64,000 nucleotides of DNA from assembly GCA_002842095.1 (NCBI GenBank), contig PHCB01000013.1, forward strand, positions 56,933 through 120,932, in the 5' to 3' direction. The DNA is from a candidate division BRC1 bacterium HGW-BRC1-1 (GTDB lineage: Bacteria > Sumerlaeota > Sumerlaeia > Sumerlaeales > Sumerlaeaceae). The translations under genes and the position numbers were made by a program. The notes under the pieces are model-generated. The model was not told the origin of the DNA and ran no database searches. It saw nothing but the letters and a program-made list of their open reading frames with translations. Positions 7,012-17,494 of the stretch are shown in pieces (the first letter of the stretch is position 1; each line of letters opens with the position of its first letter).

Positions 7012-9852
7012 TCAGTAGTACCTCCTCAAGACATCGGCACAACGATTGCAAAGGCCCTTATGGGCTTCATCCTTCCCCACACTGGGGGAATATTTCCAAC
7101 AACGTTGACACTTTTCACCCTCGGCCTTAAGCACGGTGACATGCACCTGATTGCCCTGGAGGGAGCAGATGCCTTCCTCCGCGGGCGGCTCGTCGGCCAC
7201 TTCCGCCTGTGAGGTGATGAAAAGGTCCGCGAGACCGGCCTGCCTGGGATCGAGCAGAGCACGCAACCTCGGTTCCTTTACAGCCACCACCACACGAGCT
7301 TCCAAAGACTGTCCGATGGCTTTTCGAACCTGTCGGGCCTCTTCCAGCGCCCGCAGGACATCGGTCCGCACATCGAGCAATCCCTTCCACTCAGCCGCCA
7401 GAACGGGCTGTCGCCACACTTCCAATGGTTTAGTGAATGCGGCAAGGTGGATACTCTCCGCCTCGCTGTCAAGGTAATGATATGCCTCATCCGCCGTAAA
7501 AACCAAAATAGGTGCGGACAGGCGAAGAAGCGTGTGCGCCACCGCGTGTTGGGCGGTTTGCGCGGCCCGCCGCAGGGGGCTGTCAGGGCCCGAACAATAT
7601 ACGCGATCCTTCAGCATATCGAGGTAGATGCTGCTCAACTGGACGACGCAAAACTGCTGGAGCCAGTGATAGATTTTGTGGAATTCGAACTCGTTGTACG
7701 CCCGCTGCACGTTGGTGCTCAGCTCGTATAGCTCATTGAGAATCCAGCGGTCCGCCTCCGGCAGTTCCTCGTAAGGAACGGCGTTGGTTTTCGCGTCGAA
7801 ATCTGAGAGATTCCCCAGCAGATAGCGCAGCGTGTTACGAATACGGCGATAGCCCTCGGCCACGCGATCCATAATCTCGTTCGACATTTTCAGGTCGGCC
7901 CGATAATCCTCGCTGGCCACCCACAAGCGCAGCACGTCGGCGCCGTATTTCTTTACGATTTCCTCGGGAGCGGTGACGTTGCCCTTGCTCTTGCTCATGG
8001 CCTCGCCCTTGCCGTCCAGCACAAACCCGTGGGTCAGCACAGCGCGGTAGGGTGGCGCCTGACGCGTTCCCATGGCGGTGATGAGGGAACTTTGGAACCA
8101 GCCGCGATGCTGGTCGCTTCCCTCAAGGTAAAGGTCCGCGGGCCAGGATAGCTCGGGGCGCTGCTCCAGTACGGCGATGTGCGTGGAACCGGAATCGAAC
8201 CACACATCGAGAATGTTGAATTCCTTCTCGAAGTTGCGCCCGCCGCTGTAGGGGCTGACGAAGTCCTCAGGGATGAACGCCTCGACGGGCAGATCATACC
8301 ATGCGTTGGTACCCTGCTCGGCGACGACCTTGATGAACTTGTCGATGATGTCCGTGGAAAGGATGGCCTTTCCGCTGTCGCGACATACCACCGCGGGGAT
8401 GGGCACGCCCCACACGCGCTGTCGCGAGAGGCACCAGTCGGGCCGGGACTGCATCATGTTGTAGATGCGGTCGTGCCCCCAGGTGGGGATAAACTGGATG
8501 CCGTTGTTGATGCGCTCCAAAGCCGCTTCGCGCAGGCCCTTGTGGTCCACGTTCATGAACCACTGTTCCGTGGCACGATAAATGATGGGTTTGTGGCAGC
8601 GCCAGCAGTGGGGGTAGCTGTGGTTGAAGTCGGATGCGTGGACGAGAATGTCCTTCTCATCCAGATAGCGAATTATGGGCTTGTTGGCCTCCCACACGCC
8701 CATGCCTTCCATCAGCGAGAACTCGCTGGTGAAACGGCCGGCTCCGTCCACGGGCACGACTGTGGGGATGTCATACTCGCGACAGACGATGAAATCTTCG
8801 ATGCCGTGGCCGGGTGCGGTGTGCACCGCACCGGTGCCCTGTTCCAGAGTAACGTGGGTGCCAAGAACGATCTGCGATGTGCGGTCGGGCTGCACGGGAT
8901 GCGCCATGCGCATGTGCTCGAGATCTTTCGCGGCAATTTCGCGGATGATCTCGACCGGTCCTGTGCCTGCAGCCGTGGTGAAAGCCTCCACCATGTCGCG
9001 GGCGACGATATAATCCTCGTCGCGCGGTGCGCCGGAATGCTGAGCCTTCACGCGGATCGCCACGTACTTGAAGTCGGGATGAAGCGACACGGCGAGGTTG
9101 GCAGGCAGCGTCCAGGGGGTGGTGGTCCAGATGACCACCGACGGGTACAGCAGCCCTTCTGTGGCAGGGTTCTTCTCCGCCTCAAGCAAGGGAAACTTTA
9201 CGTAGATTGAGGCCGAAACGTGATCGGCATATTCCACCTCGGCGTCGGCCAGGGCGGTCTGGCAGCTTGCGCACCAGAAAACGGGCTTCATGCCCTTGTA
9301 AACATAACCCTGCGCCACGAGATCGCGCAGCGTGGAGAGGATGCCGACCTCAACCTTGGGGTCGAGGGTCAGGTATGGTTTTTCCCACTCACCGCCAATG
9401 CCGAGACGCTGGAACTCGGCGCTCTGGGTCTTCACCCATTTGCGGGCGTACTCCTCGCACTTGTGGCGCACCTGCAGCGCGGTCATTTGCGCCCGCTTGG
9501 GGCCGAGGTCCGAGGCAACTTTCTGCTCGATGGGCAGGCCGTGGCAGTCCCAACCGGGCACGTAAACGGCGCGCTTGCCGTTCATGGACTGATGGCGAAC
9601 CACCATGTCCTTCAAAATTTTGTTGAGCGCATGGCCAATGTGGATATGGCCGTTGGCGTAGGGCGGGCCGTCGTGGAGAACGTAATCGCCTGCGGGAGCG
9701 GGGCGCTCGATCAGCTTCTCGCGAAGCCCCATCTCGCTCCAGCGCTTGAGCATTTCCGGCTCGCGCTGCGGCAGGTTGGCCCGCATCGGAAACCCCGTGC
9801 TGGGCATGCAAAGTGTGGCTTTGTAATCAGTTTTTTCAGTGTCATTGGTCAT
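7012..9852 (-). CDS. ileS: isoleucyl-tRNA synthetase
   Basis: A 946-residue class I synthetase of normal bacterial length. The HIGH motif is GHIHIGHAL (about residues 66-74), followed by the large CP1 editing domain. WFDSGSTH, typical of Ile/Val/Leu enzymes, comes next, then the KMSKS variant AMSKSKGN (about residue 619). The C-terminus carries the zinc-finger cysteines CQRCW and CNRC found in bacterial IleRS. It charges tRNA(Ile) and edits Val. First gene of the minus-strand unit ileS - H1/DksA - lspA - gluQ. The ATG at 9852 faces the divergent membrane protein gene, with about 125 bp shared for promoters. Confidence 0.97.
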   Translation of the reverse strand: MTNDTEKTDYKATLCMPSTGFPMRANLPQREPEMLKRWSEMGLREKLIERPAPAGDYVLHDGPPYANGHIHIGHALNKILKDMVVRHQSMNGKRAVYVPGWDCHGLPIEQKVASDLGPKRAQMTALQVRHKCEEYARKWVKTQSAEFQRLGIGGEWEKPYLTLDPKVEVGILSTLRDLVAQGYVYKGMKPVFWCASCQTALADAEVEYADHVSASIYVKFPLLEAEKNPATEGLLYPSVVIWTTTPWTLPANLAVSLHPDFKYVAIRVKAQHSGAPRDEDYIVARDMVEAFTTAAGTGPVEIIREIAAKDLEHMRMAHPVQPDRTSQIVLGTHVTLEQGTGAVHTAPGHGIEDFIVCREYDIPTVVPVDGAGRFTSEFSLMEGMGVWEANKPIIRYLDEKDILVHASDFNHSYPHCWRCHKPIIYRATEQWFMNVDHKGLREAALERINNGIQFIPTWGHDRIYNMMQSRPDWCLSRQRVWGVPIPAVVCRDSGKAILSTDIIDKFIKVVAEQGTNAWYDLPVEAFIPEDFVSPYSGGRNFEKEFNILDVWFDSGSTHIAVLEQRPELSWPADLYLEGSDQHRGWFQSSLITAMGTRQAPPYRAVLTHGFVLDGKGEAMSKSKGNVTAPEEIVKKYGADVLRLWVASEDYRADLKMSNEIMDRVAEGYRRIRNTLRYLLGNLSDFDAKTNAVPYEELPEADRWILNELYELSTNVQRAYNEFEFHKIYHWLQQFCVVQLSSIYLDMLKDRVYCSGPDSPLRRAAQTAQHAVAHTLLRLSAPILVFTADEAYHYLDSEAESIHLAAFTKPLEVWRQPVLAAEWKGLLDVRTDVLRALEEARQVRKAIGQSLEARVVVAVKEPRLRALLDPRQAGLADLFITSQAEVADEPPAEEGICSLQGNQVHVTVLKAEGEKCQRCWKYSPSVGKDEAHKGLCNRCADVLRRYY

Positions 9853-9977
9853 GGAAAAGGCCTCGAATCACGCCGCTATACAATAGCACGGCTAAAATGT
9901 GCGCTGGAATACGGCCCCGATTGCCACTGCGTGCGTCTTGACTTCGACTTCAAGCCCAATCATTGCATCATTCCTTG

Positions 9978-11786
9978 ATGATCCAATCTCCCGCCACTTC
10001 TCCCCCTTCGCGCCGCGCCAATGTGTTGGTCGCTCTTGCAGTACTTATTTCTCAGGGGCCCTCCCTTGCGCGCAATTTTATCTGGGATGATGTCATCACG
10101 CTGGATACCCTCCGGCTGCGCGGACTTCAAAACCCTTTTGGTCCTGACACTTTTAACTTCTTCCGCCCGGGCAAGATGGCTCTTTTCGAGCTGCAATATC
10201 TTCTCTTTGGTGCACAAAACCCGCTACCATGGCAGGCCGTTACCTTGATAGCGGCATTGCTGGCATCGTTACTTTGCCTGCGACTGCTGACCAAACTGAT
10301 CGGCCCGGGGGCGGCTCTGGCAGGCGCCTTGATGGTAGCGGTCCACCCGATGCATGTGGAGGCCACCGGCTGGATTTCAGCCAGTAACGGCACATGGATG
10401 ATGTGCGCAATGCTGGGTTACTTCCTGCTCATGCTGCGGGTGGCGGAGACTCCATCGCCACCGCGCTCTGTGGCATTAGGCGCGGTTGGATTATTAATTA
10501 CCGCATTACTGATGAAAGAAGAAGCAGTAATGGCCCCCGTACTGGCGGTCGTCTTACTGTGGTTTGCTGGCTTTCTGTCACGGCGCGTAACACCCCATCT
10601 CGTCGGGCATCTTCTGGTCTGCGCAACATTCGCGGTGTTGACCCACCTGATTGCCAGTAAAGCGGGTCAAAGTTTGGAACCGATGCATTATGCAACATGG
10701 GTAATCTCGCTTCAAGCTCCCGGACGTATCTTTGCTCACATGGCTGGATTTTTTGTGCCGTTTGGGTGGCCTTATTATTTAGATTTTCCGATGCGGGTTT
10801 CGTATTATTTCACCATTCTCTCGACTGGAATCGTGGGAGTATTAGCTCTCGGTATTTTCGCATGGAAAAAACGTAAGGCACCCAGCCCAGCACTGGCGGG
10901 ATTAATCTTTGCGACGTTAGCCTTGTTGCCGACCAGTAACCTGATCCCCGTTGGAAACACCACTTGGGGTATTCGCTATATGATACCCGCAAGCCTGGGA
11001 TTGGCCATGGCGGGTGGGTGGTTATGGATTCGTCTTCGCGAGAATAACCGGCAAAGGCGGTTGCTGCTTAATGGTGTCGCAGCTCTGTGGTTATTAGCCG
11101 CAACCTTAACCACGTGGTGGGGCCACTACAACTGGCGTAACACGGCCAGCATTATGGAGAAATTATCCACCGTTTCTGACAATCCAGTTTGGTTGTTAAT
11201 GACAGGAAGAGAGCAATTCAAGAGCCGCCAGTATGAGGCTGCACTCGCCACTTCGGAAAAGGCCATAATTGCCGCCAATGCCTGGCAGGACTTTTGGGAT
11301 GGTAACAATCAGCAACTTTCCGATCTCGGGCTGTCTTCGCTGGATTCCAAAACCACCGAACCATATCTGGTGCAAGCACTGACCAATCGCGTGTTCGCAT
11401 TGGAACAACTTGGCCGAGTTGACGAAGCTTGGAAAACCGTTCAAGAGGGAATCGCAATGGATCCCAATCTCGCCCCTCTGATCCTTCGTGTCGCAGATCA
11501 CTTTCACGAAAAGTATAAGATCAGCCGCTCCCAAGCCGATCTGTCGGAATCTGAGCGCAATTACCAGAAGGCTGCGAAATCAACCCCGGAGACGGCCGAG
11601 ACGGCCTGGGCTAATCTGGGGCTACTTTATGTGGATGCAGGCCACGAGGATCTTGCGATTAAAGTGTGGCAGCAGGGCCTTCAGCTTATGCCGGGATCAG
11701 CCACGATGCGGCACAATCTCGGGATCGCGTTGAAGAACAAAGCTGCCAAAACATCCGGCACAATTACTACGCTGCCCCAGCCTTGA
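9978..11786 (+). CDS. multi-pass membrane protein with C-terminal TPR repeats
   Basis: About 602 residues from the ATG at 9978; an in-frame TTG at 9963 is less likely. Ten or so hydrophobic segments lie between residues 10 and 385. FIWDDVITL and VHPMHVEATGWISASNGTW resemble GT39/GT-C-type or TMTC-like proteins, which carry an acidic pair in the first loop and are often followed by TPRs. Residues about 400-590 contain TPR-like helices ending in NLGLLYVDAGHEDLAIKVW. A protein O-glycosylation or envelope role is plausible but not shown. Local codon use is a little more AT-rich than its neighbours. Confidence 0.75.
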   Translation: MIQSPATSPPSRRANVLVALAVLISQGPSLARNFIWDDVITLDTLRLRGLQNPFGPDTFNFFRPGKMALFELQYLLFGAQNPLPWQAVTLIAALLASLLCLRLLTKLIGPGAALAGALMVAVHPMHVEATGWISASNGTWMMCAMLGYFLLMLRVAETPSPPRSVALGAVGLLITALLMKEEAVMAPVLAVVLLWFAGFLSRRVTPHLVGHLLVCATFAVLTHLIASKAGQSLEPMHYATWVISLQAPGRIFAHMAGFFVPFGWPYYLDFPMRVSYYFTILSTGIVGVLALGIFAWKKRKAPSPALAGLIFATLALLPTSNLIPVGNTTWGIRYMIPASLGLAMAGGWLWIRLRENNRQRRLLLNGVAALWLLAATLTTWWGHYNWRNTASIMEKLSTVSDNPVWLLMTGREQFKSRQYEAALATSEKAIIAANAWQDFWDGNNQQLSDLGLSSLDSKTTEPYLVQALTNRVFALEQLGRVDEAWKTVQEGIAMDPNLAPLILRVADHFHEKYKISRSQADLSESERNYQKAAKSTPETAETAWANLGLLYVDAGHEDLAIKVWQQGLQLMPGSATMRHNLGIALKNKAAKTSGTITTLPQP

Positions 11787-11818
11787 CATGACCTCATGGC
11801 GAGGCAGACTCCCTCGTC

Positions 11819-12553
11819 ATGAACCCTTCTACCCCACCGCTTTCACCCGAGTTTCCCGTGTTGCCTCACGATGCTGACAGCGGCGTAATTCGTCGTGCGT
11901 CCACTCCGCCGAACCTCGATGCGCTGGCCGGTGAGGGGATCTGGGCGGAGTCGGAAGTTTTTGCCATCGACCAATATCATCCAGATGGATCGGACCATCA
12001 CCCTCGCGCCACTGCGCGGGCCCTCTATGATGATGAGGCGCTGTATCTGCAATTTTCCGTCGAGGATCGCTACGTGCGCGCAGTTCAGACGGAGTATCAG
12101 GCGTCCGTATGCACCGATAGCTGCGTGGAGTTCTTCTTCTGGGCCTCACCCGCCGCCGGCTATTTTAACGTGGAGATGAACTGCGGGGCTGCCATGCTGT
12201 GGCAGTATTATCCGGATGTAGCGCCACCGCCTCCGGGCGAATGGCGCAAGAAGGTGCAGCCCTCGGCGGAAGAGGCTGGTGCGTTGGAGCGCTGGGCGCA
12301 GCTTTCCTTGCCGATTGAACCGGAAGTATCCGGCCCTTTAGATTGGAGACTGGCCATGCGGTTGCCTTTTGCTGCGCTGAAACCGTACGTCGGGGCCGGG
12401 GTGGCGCATCCAAAACCAGGTACGGTGTGGCGGGCGAATTTTTATAAATGCGGCGACCACACCTCGCATCCCCATTGGGGCGCATGGTCGAGCATCGGAC
12501 CGGAGTTGAGCTTCCACCAGCCGACCCGTTTCGGGCAGTTGGTGTTTGGATAA
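11819..12553 (+). CDS. carbohydrate-binding family 9-like (DOMON-type) protein
   Basis: A 244-residue protein without a signal peptide. The order of motifs fits the CBM9-like fold: WAESEVF, ARALYDDEALYLQFSVED, CTDSCVEFFFW, Y.NVEMNCG, W....LPF and WRANFYKCGD...H..WGAW. Family members bind carbohydrates or act as accessory beta-sandwich domains in sugar-degrading loci. It lies 32 bp after the membrane TPR gene and converges on the MFS-HEAT gene. Ligand unknown. The absence of an export signal is notable for a glycan-binding domain. Confidence 0.8.
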   Translation: MNPSTPPLSPEFPVLPHDADSGVIRRASTPPNLDALAGEGIWAESEVFAIDQYHPDGSDHHPRATARALYDDEALYLQFSVEDRYVRAVQTEYQASVCTDSCVEFFFWASPAAGYFNVEMNCGAAMLWQYYPDVAPPPPGEWRKKVQPSAEEAGALERWAQLSLPIEPEVSGPLDWRLAMRLPFAALKPYVGAGVAHPKPGTVWRANFYKCGDHTSHPHWGAWSSIGPELSFHQPTRFGQLVFG

Positions 12554-12595
12554 GAACGCGAAGGTCAATCTTCGCAATTATCCGAATTAAACCGA

Positions 12596-14473
12596 TTACA
12601 TCTTCCCCTGACCGCGCGGGAAGCGGCCCATCAGGTCGATGATCTCTCGCGGTGGCGTATCTCTGGAAATACGGCTGAGAGCCAGGGCGATCTTCTCCGC
12701 AAGGTCGGGGTCGTCGCATTCATCGAGCAGGCAGATGAGCGGTAATATCGCGGCTTCGTCGCGGATGCGTCCGAGCGCTTCGATGGTGTGCATGAGCGCC
12801 CGGCGGTCGAGGCGTTGCAGATTCGTCAGCAGCGCATGAAGGCTGGTGAAATCGCCAATGCGTCCGAGGGCGCGGGCCACCGGCGATTGGATGTCGAGGG
12901 TGTGATCCGTGAGCACACGGGCGAGGGATTCAGCGGCATCGGTGGTGCCGATGCGCCCCAGGGCCTGAGCCGATGCTTCACGCACGGTATGACTTTCGTC
13001 AAACAGCGAGGGAATGAGCGCCGAAATGGCCAGCGGTGCACGCATCTCGCCTAATCGCCGCGCAGCGCGCACGCGTGCTACCTCGCTGCGGGCGGCCCGA
13101 AGACGAAACATGTGCCAGTTGAGAAGAGGAAGATTAACCTTATAAAGCTGCTTGAGCATGACCCTCATGGGAATCATTCGGGCTGAGGGCAGTGTTTTGG
13201 CGAGGTGAAATGCACCGAAGCGTCCAATGATAGAAACCACAAACATGAGGTGATAGGCGTTGAAGGCATAGATGCCAATCGCCCAGACCCAACCCTCCAT
13301 GGCGCTGATGATGCGTCCGCTAAGAACCGGCGCCACAGCCCCGGCGATTCCAATGCAGAGAAAGTTAACCGTGCCGATGTACATGGCGCGGTTGCGCCGT
13401 GGGCTGGCCTGGAACATAATCCCCTGCCAGGCGAGGTTGAGGGCGCCGTTCAGTGTGCCATCGAGAAACAGGACGATGGTCAAGCAGGGCACGTACCATT
13501 CGGGTTGGGGAGGTGTGAGCACAATGCCCATCAGCGTGATGCTTTTCAATACGAGGACCAACCGCATGATGACCCGGTAACCGTACGTATCCATCATGGC
13601 GGCCCAGAATCCGGATGTGAGCACCACTCCAAGATACGCGGAAACGTTCAGCATCTGCGCCGTGAAGACCGGCATCTGAAGGGACTTCACGAAATAGATC
13701 ATGAAGAACGGGCCGGCCAGCATCATGGTGAAGAACCAGACGAATCCCCATACCACGAACGGCCTGTAACTGGGATCGCGCAGGGGTTGTGCGATGGCTG
13801 TCCACAGAGATTCGCCCTGGTGAGGCGTTGCTGGCGGCTCGGGGATGCGTGCGAACAGGACAAGGTCGATAATCCCGGCAATGATGCCGACAGCAGCAAT
13901 GACCGTGAAGCCGAGTATGACCTGTCCACGGGTTTCAAAATAGCCCATGAGCAACGCCGCGCCCACGGCCGCGATGATGGTGGAAACAGTGATGGCACGC
14001 TGGCGTTGGGCCCACCGTCGGTTCATCTGTTCCGTCGGTACAAGGTCCGCCATCCACGACAACCAGAGGGGGCCGCTCATCTGGTTCATTGCATCGTGAA
14101 TGAAGAGGACGCCGATAATCCACCAGATGCGGGTTTGATCGCCACTGAAGAGCAACGGTGTGGCCACAACGAGGGAAAAGAGCAGACGATGACCAAGGGC
14201 CAGACCCCACCACAACGGCTTGCGATGTTTGATGCGGTTGGCAAGGAAGCCACTGATGACCTGAAACACAACCGCAAGGGAGCCCAAACCCGCCACCAGC
14301 CCAAAATCAAAGGCGGAGAACTTAAGCTCGGTGAGAAAGCGGATGCGGGGCACCTCGGTGATACACAGCACGAAATAGACAATGCCAATCATGCTGGCGG
14401 TCACGCCACGGCGCCAGTAGTGGTCCAGTTCCGGAGGGGATAAGGGAAATTTAGGTGAGGGCCGCGGCGTCAT
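12596..14473 (-). CDS. MFS transporter fused to C-terminal HEAT repeats
   Basis: A 625-residue protein. Residues about 20-430 hold around 12 transmembrane helices of major-facilitator type, with an intracellular-loop-like GFLANRIKHRKPLWWG after helix 2. From about 450 to 615 there are four or more HEAT/PBS-lyase-like repeats (VRAARRLGEMRAPLAISALIP, VREASAQALGRIGT, VARALGRIGD, and others) that should form a cytosolic alpha-solenoid. The transported substrate is unknown. The neighbours are a CBM9-like gene and GH38 mannosidase, so a sugar or oligosaccharide is a reasonable guess. MFS-HEAT fusions are known for some nucleotide translocases, but those signatures were not recognised here. Confidence 0.85.
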   Translation of the reverse strand: MTPRPSPKFPLSPPELDHYWRRGVTASMIGIVYFVLCITEVPRIRFLTELKFSAFDFGLVAGLGSLAVVFQVISGFLANRIKHRKPLWWGLALGHRLLFSLVVATPLLFSGDQTRIWWIIGVLFIHDAMNQMSGPLWLSWMADLVPTEQMNRRWAQRQRAITVSTIIAAVGAALLMGYFETRGQVILGFTVIAAVGIIAGIIDLVLFARIPEPPATPHQGESLWTAIAQPLRDPSYRPFVVWGFVWFFTMMLAGPFFMIYFVKSLQMPVFTAQMLNVSAYLGVVLTSGFWAAMMDTYGYRVIMRLVLVLKSITLMGIVLTPPQPEWYVPCLTIVLFLDGTLNGALNLAWQGIMFQASPRRNRAMYIGTVNFLCIGIAGAVAPVLSGRIISAMEGWVWAIGIYAFNAYHLMFVVSIIGRFGAFHLAKTLPSARMIPMRVMLKQLYKVNLPLLNWHMFRLRAARSEVARVRAARRLGEMRAPLAISALIPSLFDESHTVREASAQALGRIGTTDAAESLARVLTDHTLDIQSPVARALGRIGDFTSLHALLTNLQRLDRRALMHTIEALGRIRDEAAILPLICLLDECDDPDLAEKIALALSRISRDTPPREIIDLMGRFPRGQGKM

Positions 14474-14561
14474 CTGCCGCGGCCGCTGAACTTAAACCCG
14501 ATTAATAAAATTAAAGGCATGGGGAAGTTGAAAGGCACTCGATGAAAAGAAATTGGCTACG

Positions 14562-17239
14562 TCAAGCGAGGCAAAGGGTAACAATCTTTTTTGGTCCGGC
14601 AGTCACTGTTGCCACGCCGTTTTCGATGGACACGCGCTCGTCGGGTTTTTCTTCGAGAGACATCAGGCGCCCTTTCTCGGCTCCGGTGCCAATGGCCACC
14701 TCGAAGTTACATGGCTCATCCAGCGGGTTCCAAACACGCACCACGAGGCCCTTCCCATTGTCGCCCTGTTTAACGGCGCTGAAGGCCAGTTCCTGACTGC
14801 CCACGGCAAGGAAGGTGAATTCTGCGGGTCGGTCGCCGCGCGTGGGAGCCGACTCAATGGCCTGCAACGGGGTGATGAACTCGCGGGTGTGGCGCACTAC
14901 CTCACCCTGCGCCCAACCGCCCGTGTGCGGGAGCAGCGCGAAACGATAGGTGTGCTCACCCAGGCACTGGCTGCCCGGCGTGGGGCGACCAAACACGAAG
15001 GTACCGAAGGTCCGCATGAGCGTAACCGCCACGGTGCGCGGCGCGTCGTCCACAACCTCATATTCGGTGAGGCCATCGTTGAGGACCGCGAGGCCGTGGG
15101 TGCCATCGGACGTGCCGCAGAAATTCCACATGGGGTGGGTGGGATAGGGCGGCTCCTTAAAGCCGGTCGCATCCGGCAGCGCGATGTCGCGCTCCAGCAC
15201 GTCGAATTGTCCCTCCGCGTAGCTGCGCGTCGCCTTCGGCAAGTCAGACGGGAACATGATGCGCAGGCGGTGGTTCTTGGCCTGATTGTTCAGGTGCACG
15301 GTGACTTCAGCGAGGGGCGAGTCTTTTTTCAGCGTCACCACGAGAGCCACCGGCAAGGCGATGGTCTCTTTCGTGCGCTGGCCATCGTCGGTTTTGCCGG
15401 CAGGGATATCAAATTGCAGCGTAACCTTGAGGGCCGCCTCCAGCGCGCCATGGTGGAGAGGCTCGACCCTGGCGACAGCTTCACGACTCGTAAAAGGAGC
15501 GTCGTTTTCGGGGGTCTTGCGGTTCCACGGATCGCCAAACTCGGCGGTGTCTTCAAACCAACCGAGGTTGTCCATCACACGGCCATCGGCTTTTGATTCC
15601 ATGCGAAGGGTGCCGTTGTCATTGACCACCATACGCACGTGTTCGTTCTCCAGCGTGTGCGGGTCGCGGAGAATATCAGCGTTGGTTGCAGCGGGTGAAA
15701 TCGAAGCACCGCGTCGAATCCGCAACGCACGATAACCCAGCCCCGCCAGCGGGCGCACCTGCGCGCGCACATCAAAACGCTCCACAGCGAAGGGCATGTT
15801 CAGGTCGAACCCGCCCTCCATGGTCGGGTCGTACGCCTCACGACTGACCACCTGCAACGGCACAGATGTTCCGTCCACCTCTTCCAGCACGAATTCCTCA
15901 CCGGGCTGTGCCGCCGGCAGATCAATGCTGAATTGCGCAACGCCGCCACGGGCGAAGGGCACCGTGTTGAAAACCGTGAGTTGCAGATCCGCCGGATCAA
16001 TGGCTGAGCCATCCACCCGGGCCGCCACGTCGCGCATGCTGCGGCGGCATATTTCGTCGGCGATGGTGTCCACCTCGCTCCACCGCGCCTGCATTTCGAA
16101 ATGCACCTTGTCCACGCTGCACCCGCCGATGGCGTCGTGGGCCTGGTTCATGAGCAGCTTGCGCCAGGCGATATCCAGAAACTGCGCGGGATACTCCGCA
16201 CCCCAGGCCCATGCCGCCGCGGCCAGAGGCTCGGCCCCGGTGAGCACCTTTGCGTTCACGCGGGCGTTTTCCTGTTTCAGATAAAGGCGGCAACTGAGGA
16301 TGCGACCCATGAGCGTGGTCCACAGGCCCTCCTTCAGCGTGTGGCGCATTTCGCCGTGCAGCACCTGAAGGTCGGTCTTCTCCGCCTCGCGGCGAAACGC
16401 TTCCATGTAATCCGTCAGCGCACTGAAAATCACGCGGTCGCCCTTGCGTCCCTCGGCGTGTTGCAACGCCGCCACCAGATCCGCTTCTTCTTCTGCGGCG
16501 AAGCTGTGGTCGTGGCCCATCATGTACAGAAGTTCGGAAGTGGTGGCGTCGGCGCCCGTATAGCGGCGCGCATCTTCGAGGGATTCGTCCAGCAGTTCCT
16601 CATGCACCTTCAGCTTCAGGTTCATGGCGCCGTACTGGCGGTCCTGCGACTGGGGCACCGCGACCCGTAGTAATTGTAGCGCGCGTAGTCGCCGAAACGG
16701 AAACCAAACACACGGCTGCCGTCGGGTCCCTCCCAGATGAATTCGCTCTTGGCCACGTGCTTGCCGATGCCGCGATAGAACATAATGCTGTCCATGCCGA
16801 AGCCCTGATAAAGCTGCGGGACCTGCGAAATCTGACCGTTGGAAAACGGCGTGTAACCAACCTTCGTCACGCGCCCGAAACGCGCCGCGCCTCGGTGGCC
16901 CATGAGGAGATTGCGCACCAGTGCCTCGCCGGGACATCCCCACATATCGGGCAGCGTATACCACGGGCCGATCTGCAGGCGATCCTCTTTCACCAGAGCG
17001 GCAATGCGCGGCTCGTTCTCGGGGCGAATTTCGAGGTAGTCGTCGAGGAGCACCGTCTGGCTGTCGAGGAAGAAGGAGCGATAATCCGGGCGGGTTTCCA
17101 GCACCTCAAGCAGGCTGTCCATCATCACCACCAGATCCATGCGATAGCTCTGGAAGGGATAGCGCCATTCGCGATCCCAGTGGGTGTTGGAAATAACGTG
17201 GCAATTGTAACGACGGGGGTCGGCGGGGTCGTGAGTCAT
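14562..17239 (-). pseudogene. GH38 alpha-mannosidase, interrupted by one frameshift
   Basis: Two minus-strand frames together encode one GH38 enzyme of about 890 residues. The N-terminal part (17239 to about 16665) starts without a signal peptide and has SNTHWDREWRYPF, the zinc-binding His/Asp signature, and YTPFSNGQISQVPQLYQGFG. The frame breaks next to a CCC run at 16664-16666: adding one G after YYG would give YYGVAVPQSQDRQYG and rejoin the downstream frame. The C-terminal part runs to 14562 and contains NQAHDAIGGCSVDKVH (the GH38 metal-site motif) and the beta-sandwich domains. The enzyme would remove terminal alpha-mannose in the cytoplasm. The break is either a sequencing indel or a recent inactivation. 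Confidence 0.9.
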
Positions 17240-17494
17240 GATCGAAGGATTTCCGGTGTTTGTAATGGATTGAAGTCAGAGCGCGGGGTGCAAAACGCAA
17301 TTATCCTTAGGGCGGGGGAAAAATCGCCGACAACTGATCAGAAGCGGCAAATTGCCGAGCCGGATAAAAAAGAAGCGTGCGCAAGACGGGGTGGGCCGTC
17401 TTGCCGCGCGCTCTGAAACGCGGCATCAGGCGCGTCATGATCCAGATGACCATGGGGGTGCTGCCCTACAATCTCACCCTCGCCACAGATCTGC
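17240..17494. other. intergenic stretch with a hairpin and a possible gene relic
   Basis: No supported gene. There is a 9-bp perfect inverted repeat (GCAAGACGG at 17381-17389, CCGTCTTGC at 17396-17404). A short open frame (GTG at 17377) reads RALKRGIRRVMIQMTMGVLP and continues until it enters the MITE at 17495, where it stops at 17515. Its composition looks like the end of a transposase or a truncated gene, but it is too short to identify. Confidence 0.4.

Noticed and set aside
6301..7212. Plus-strand frame of about 300 residues rich in Ala/Phe opposite the H1-DksA gene.
   Set aside because: It is the reverse complement of the Lys/Ala/Pro repeats and part of ileS; the minus-strand gene has recognisable domains.
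8179..8210. GGAATCGAACCAC resembling a tRNA T-loop on the complementary strand.
   Set aside because: It lies inside ileS and no cloverleaf can be formed around it.
13205..14443. Long plus-strand frame (412 residues) opposite the MFS-HEAT gene.
   Set aside because: His/Asp/Arg-rich shadow of membrane helices; no ribosome site or domain.
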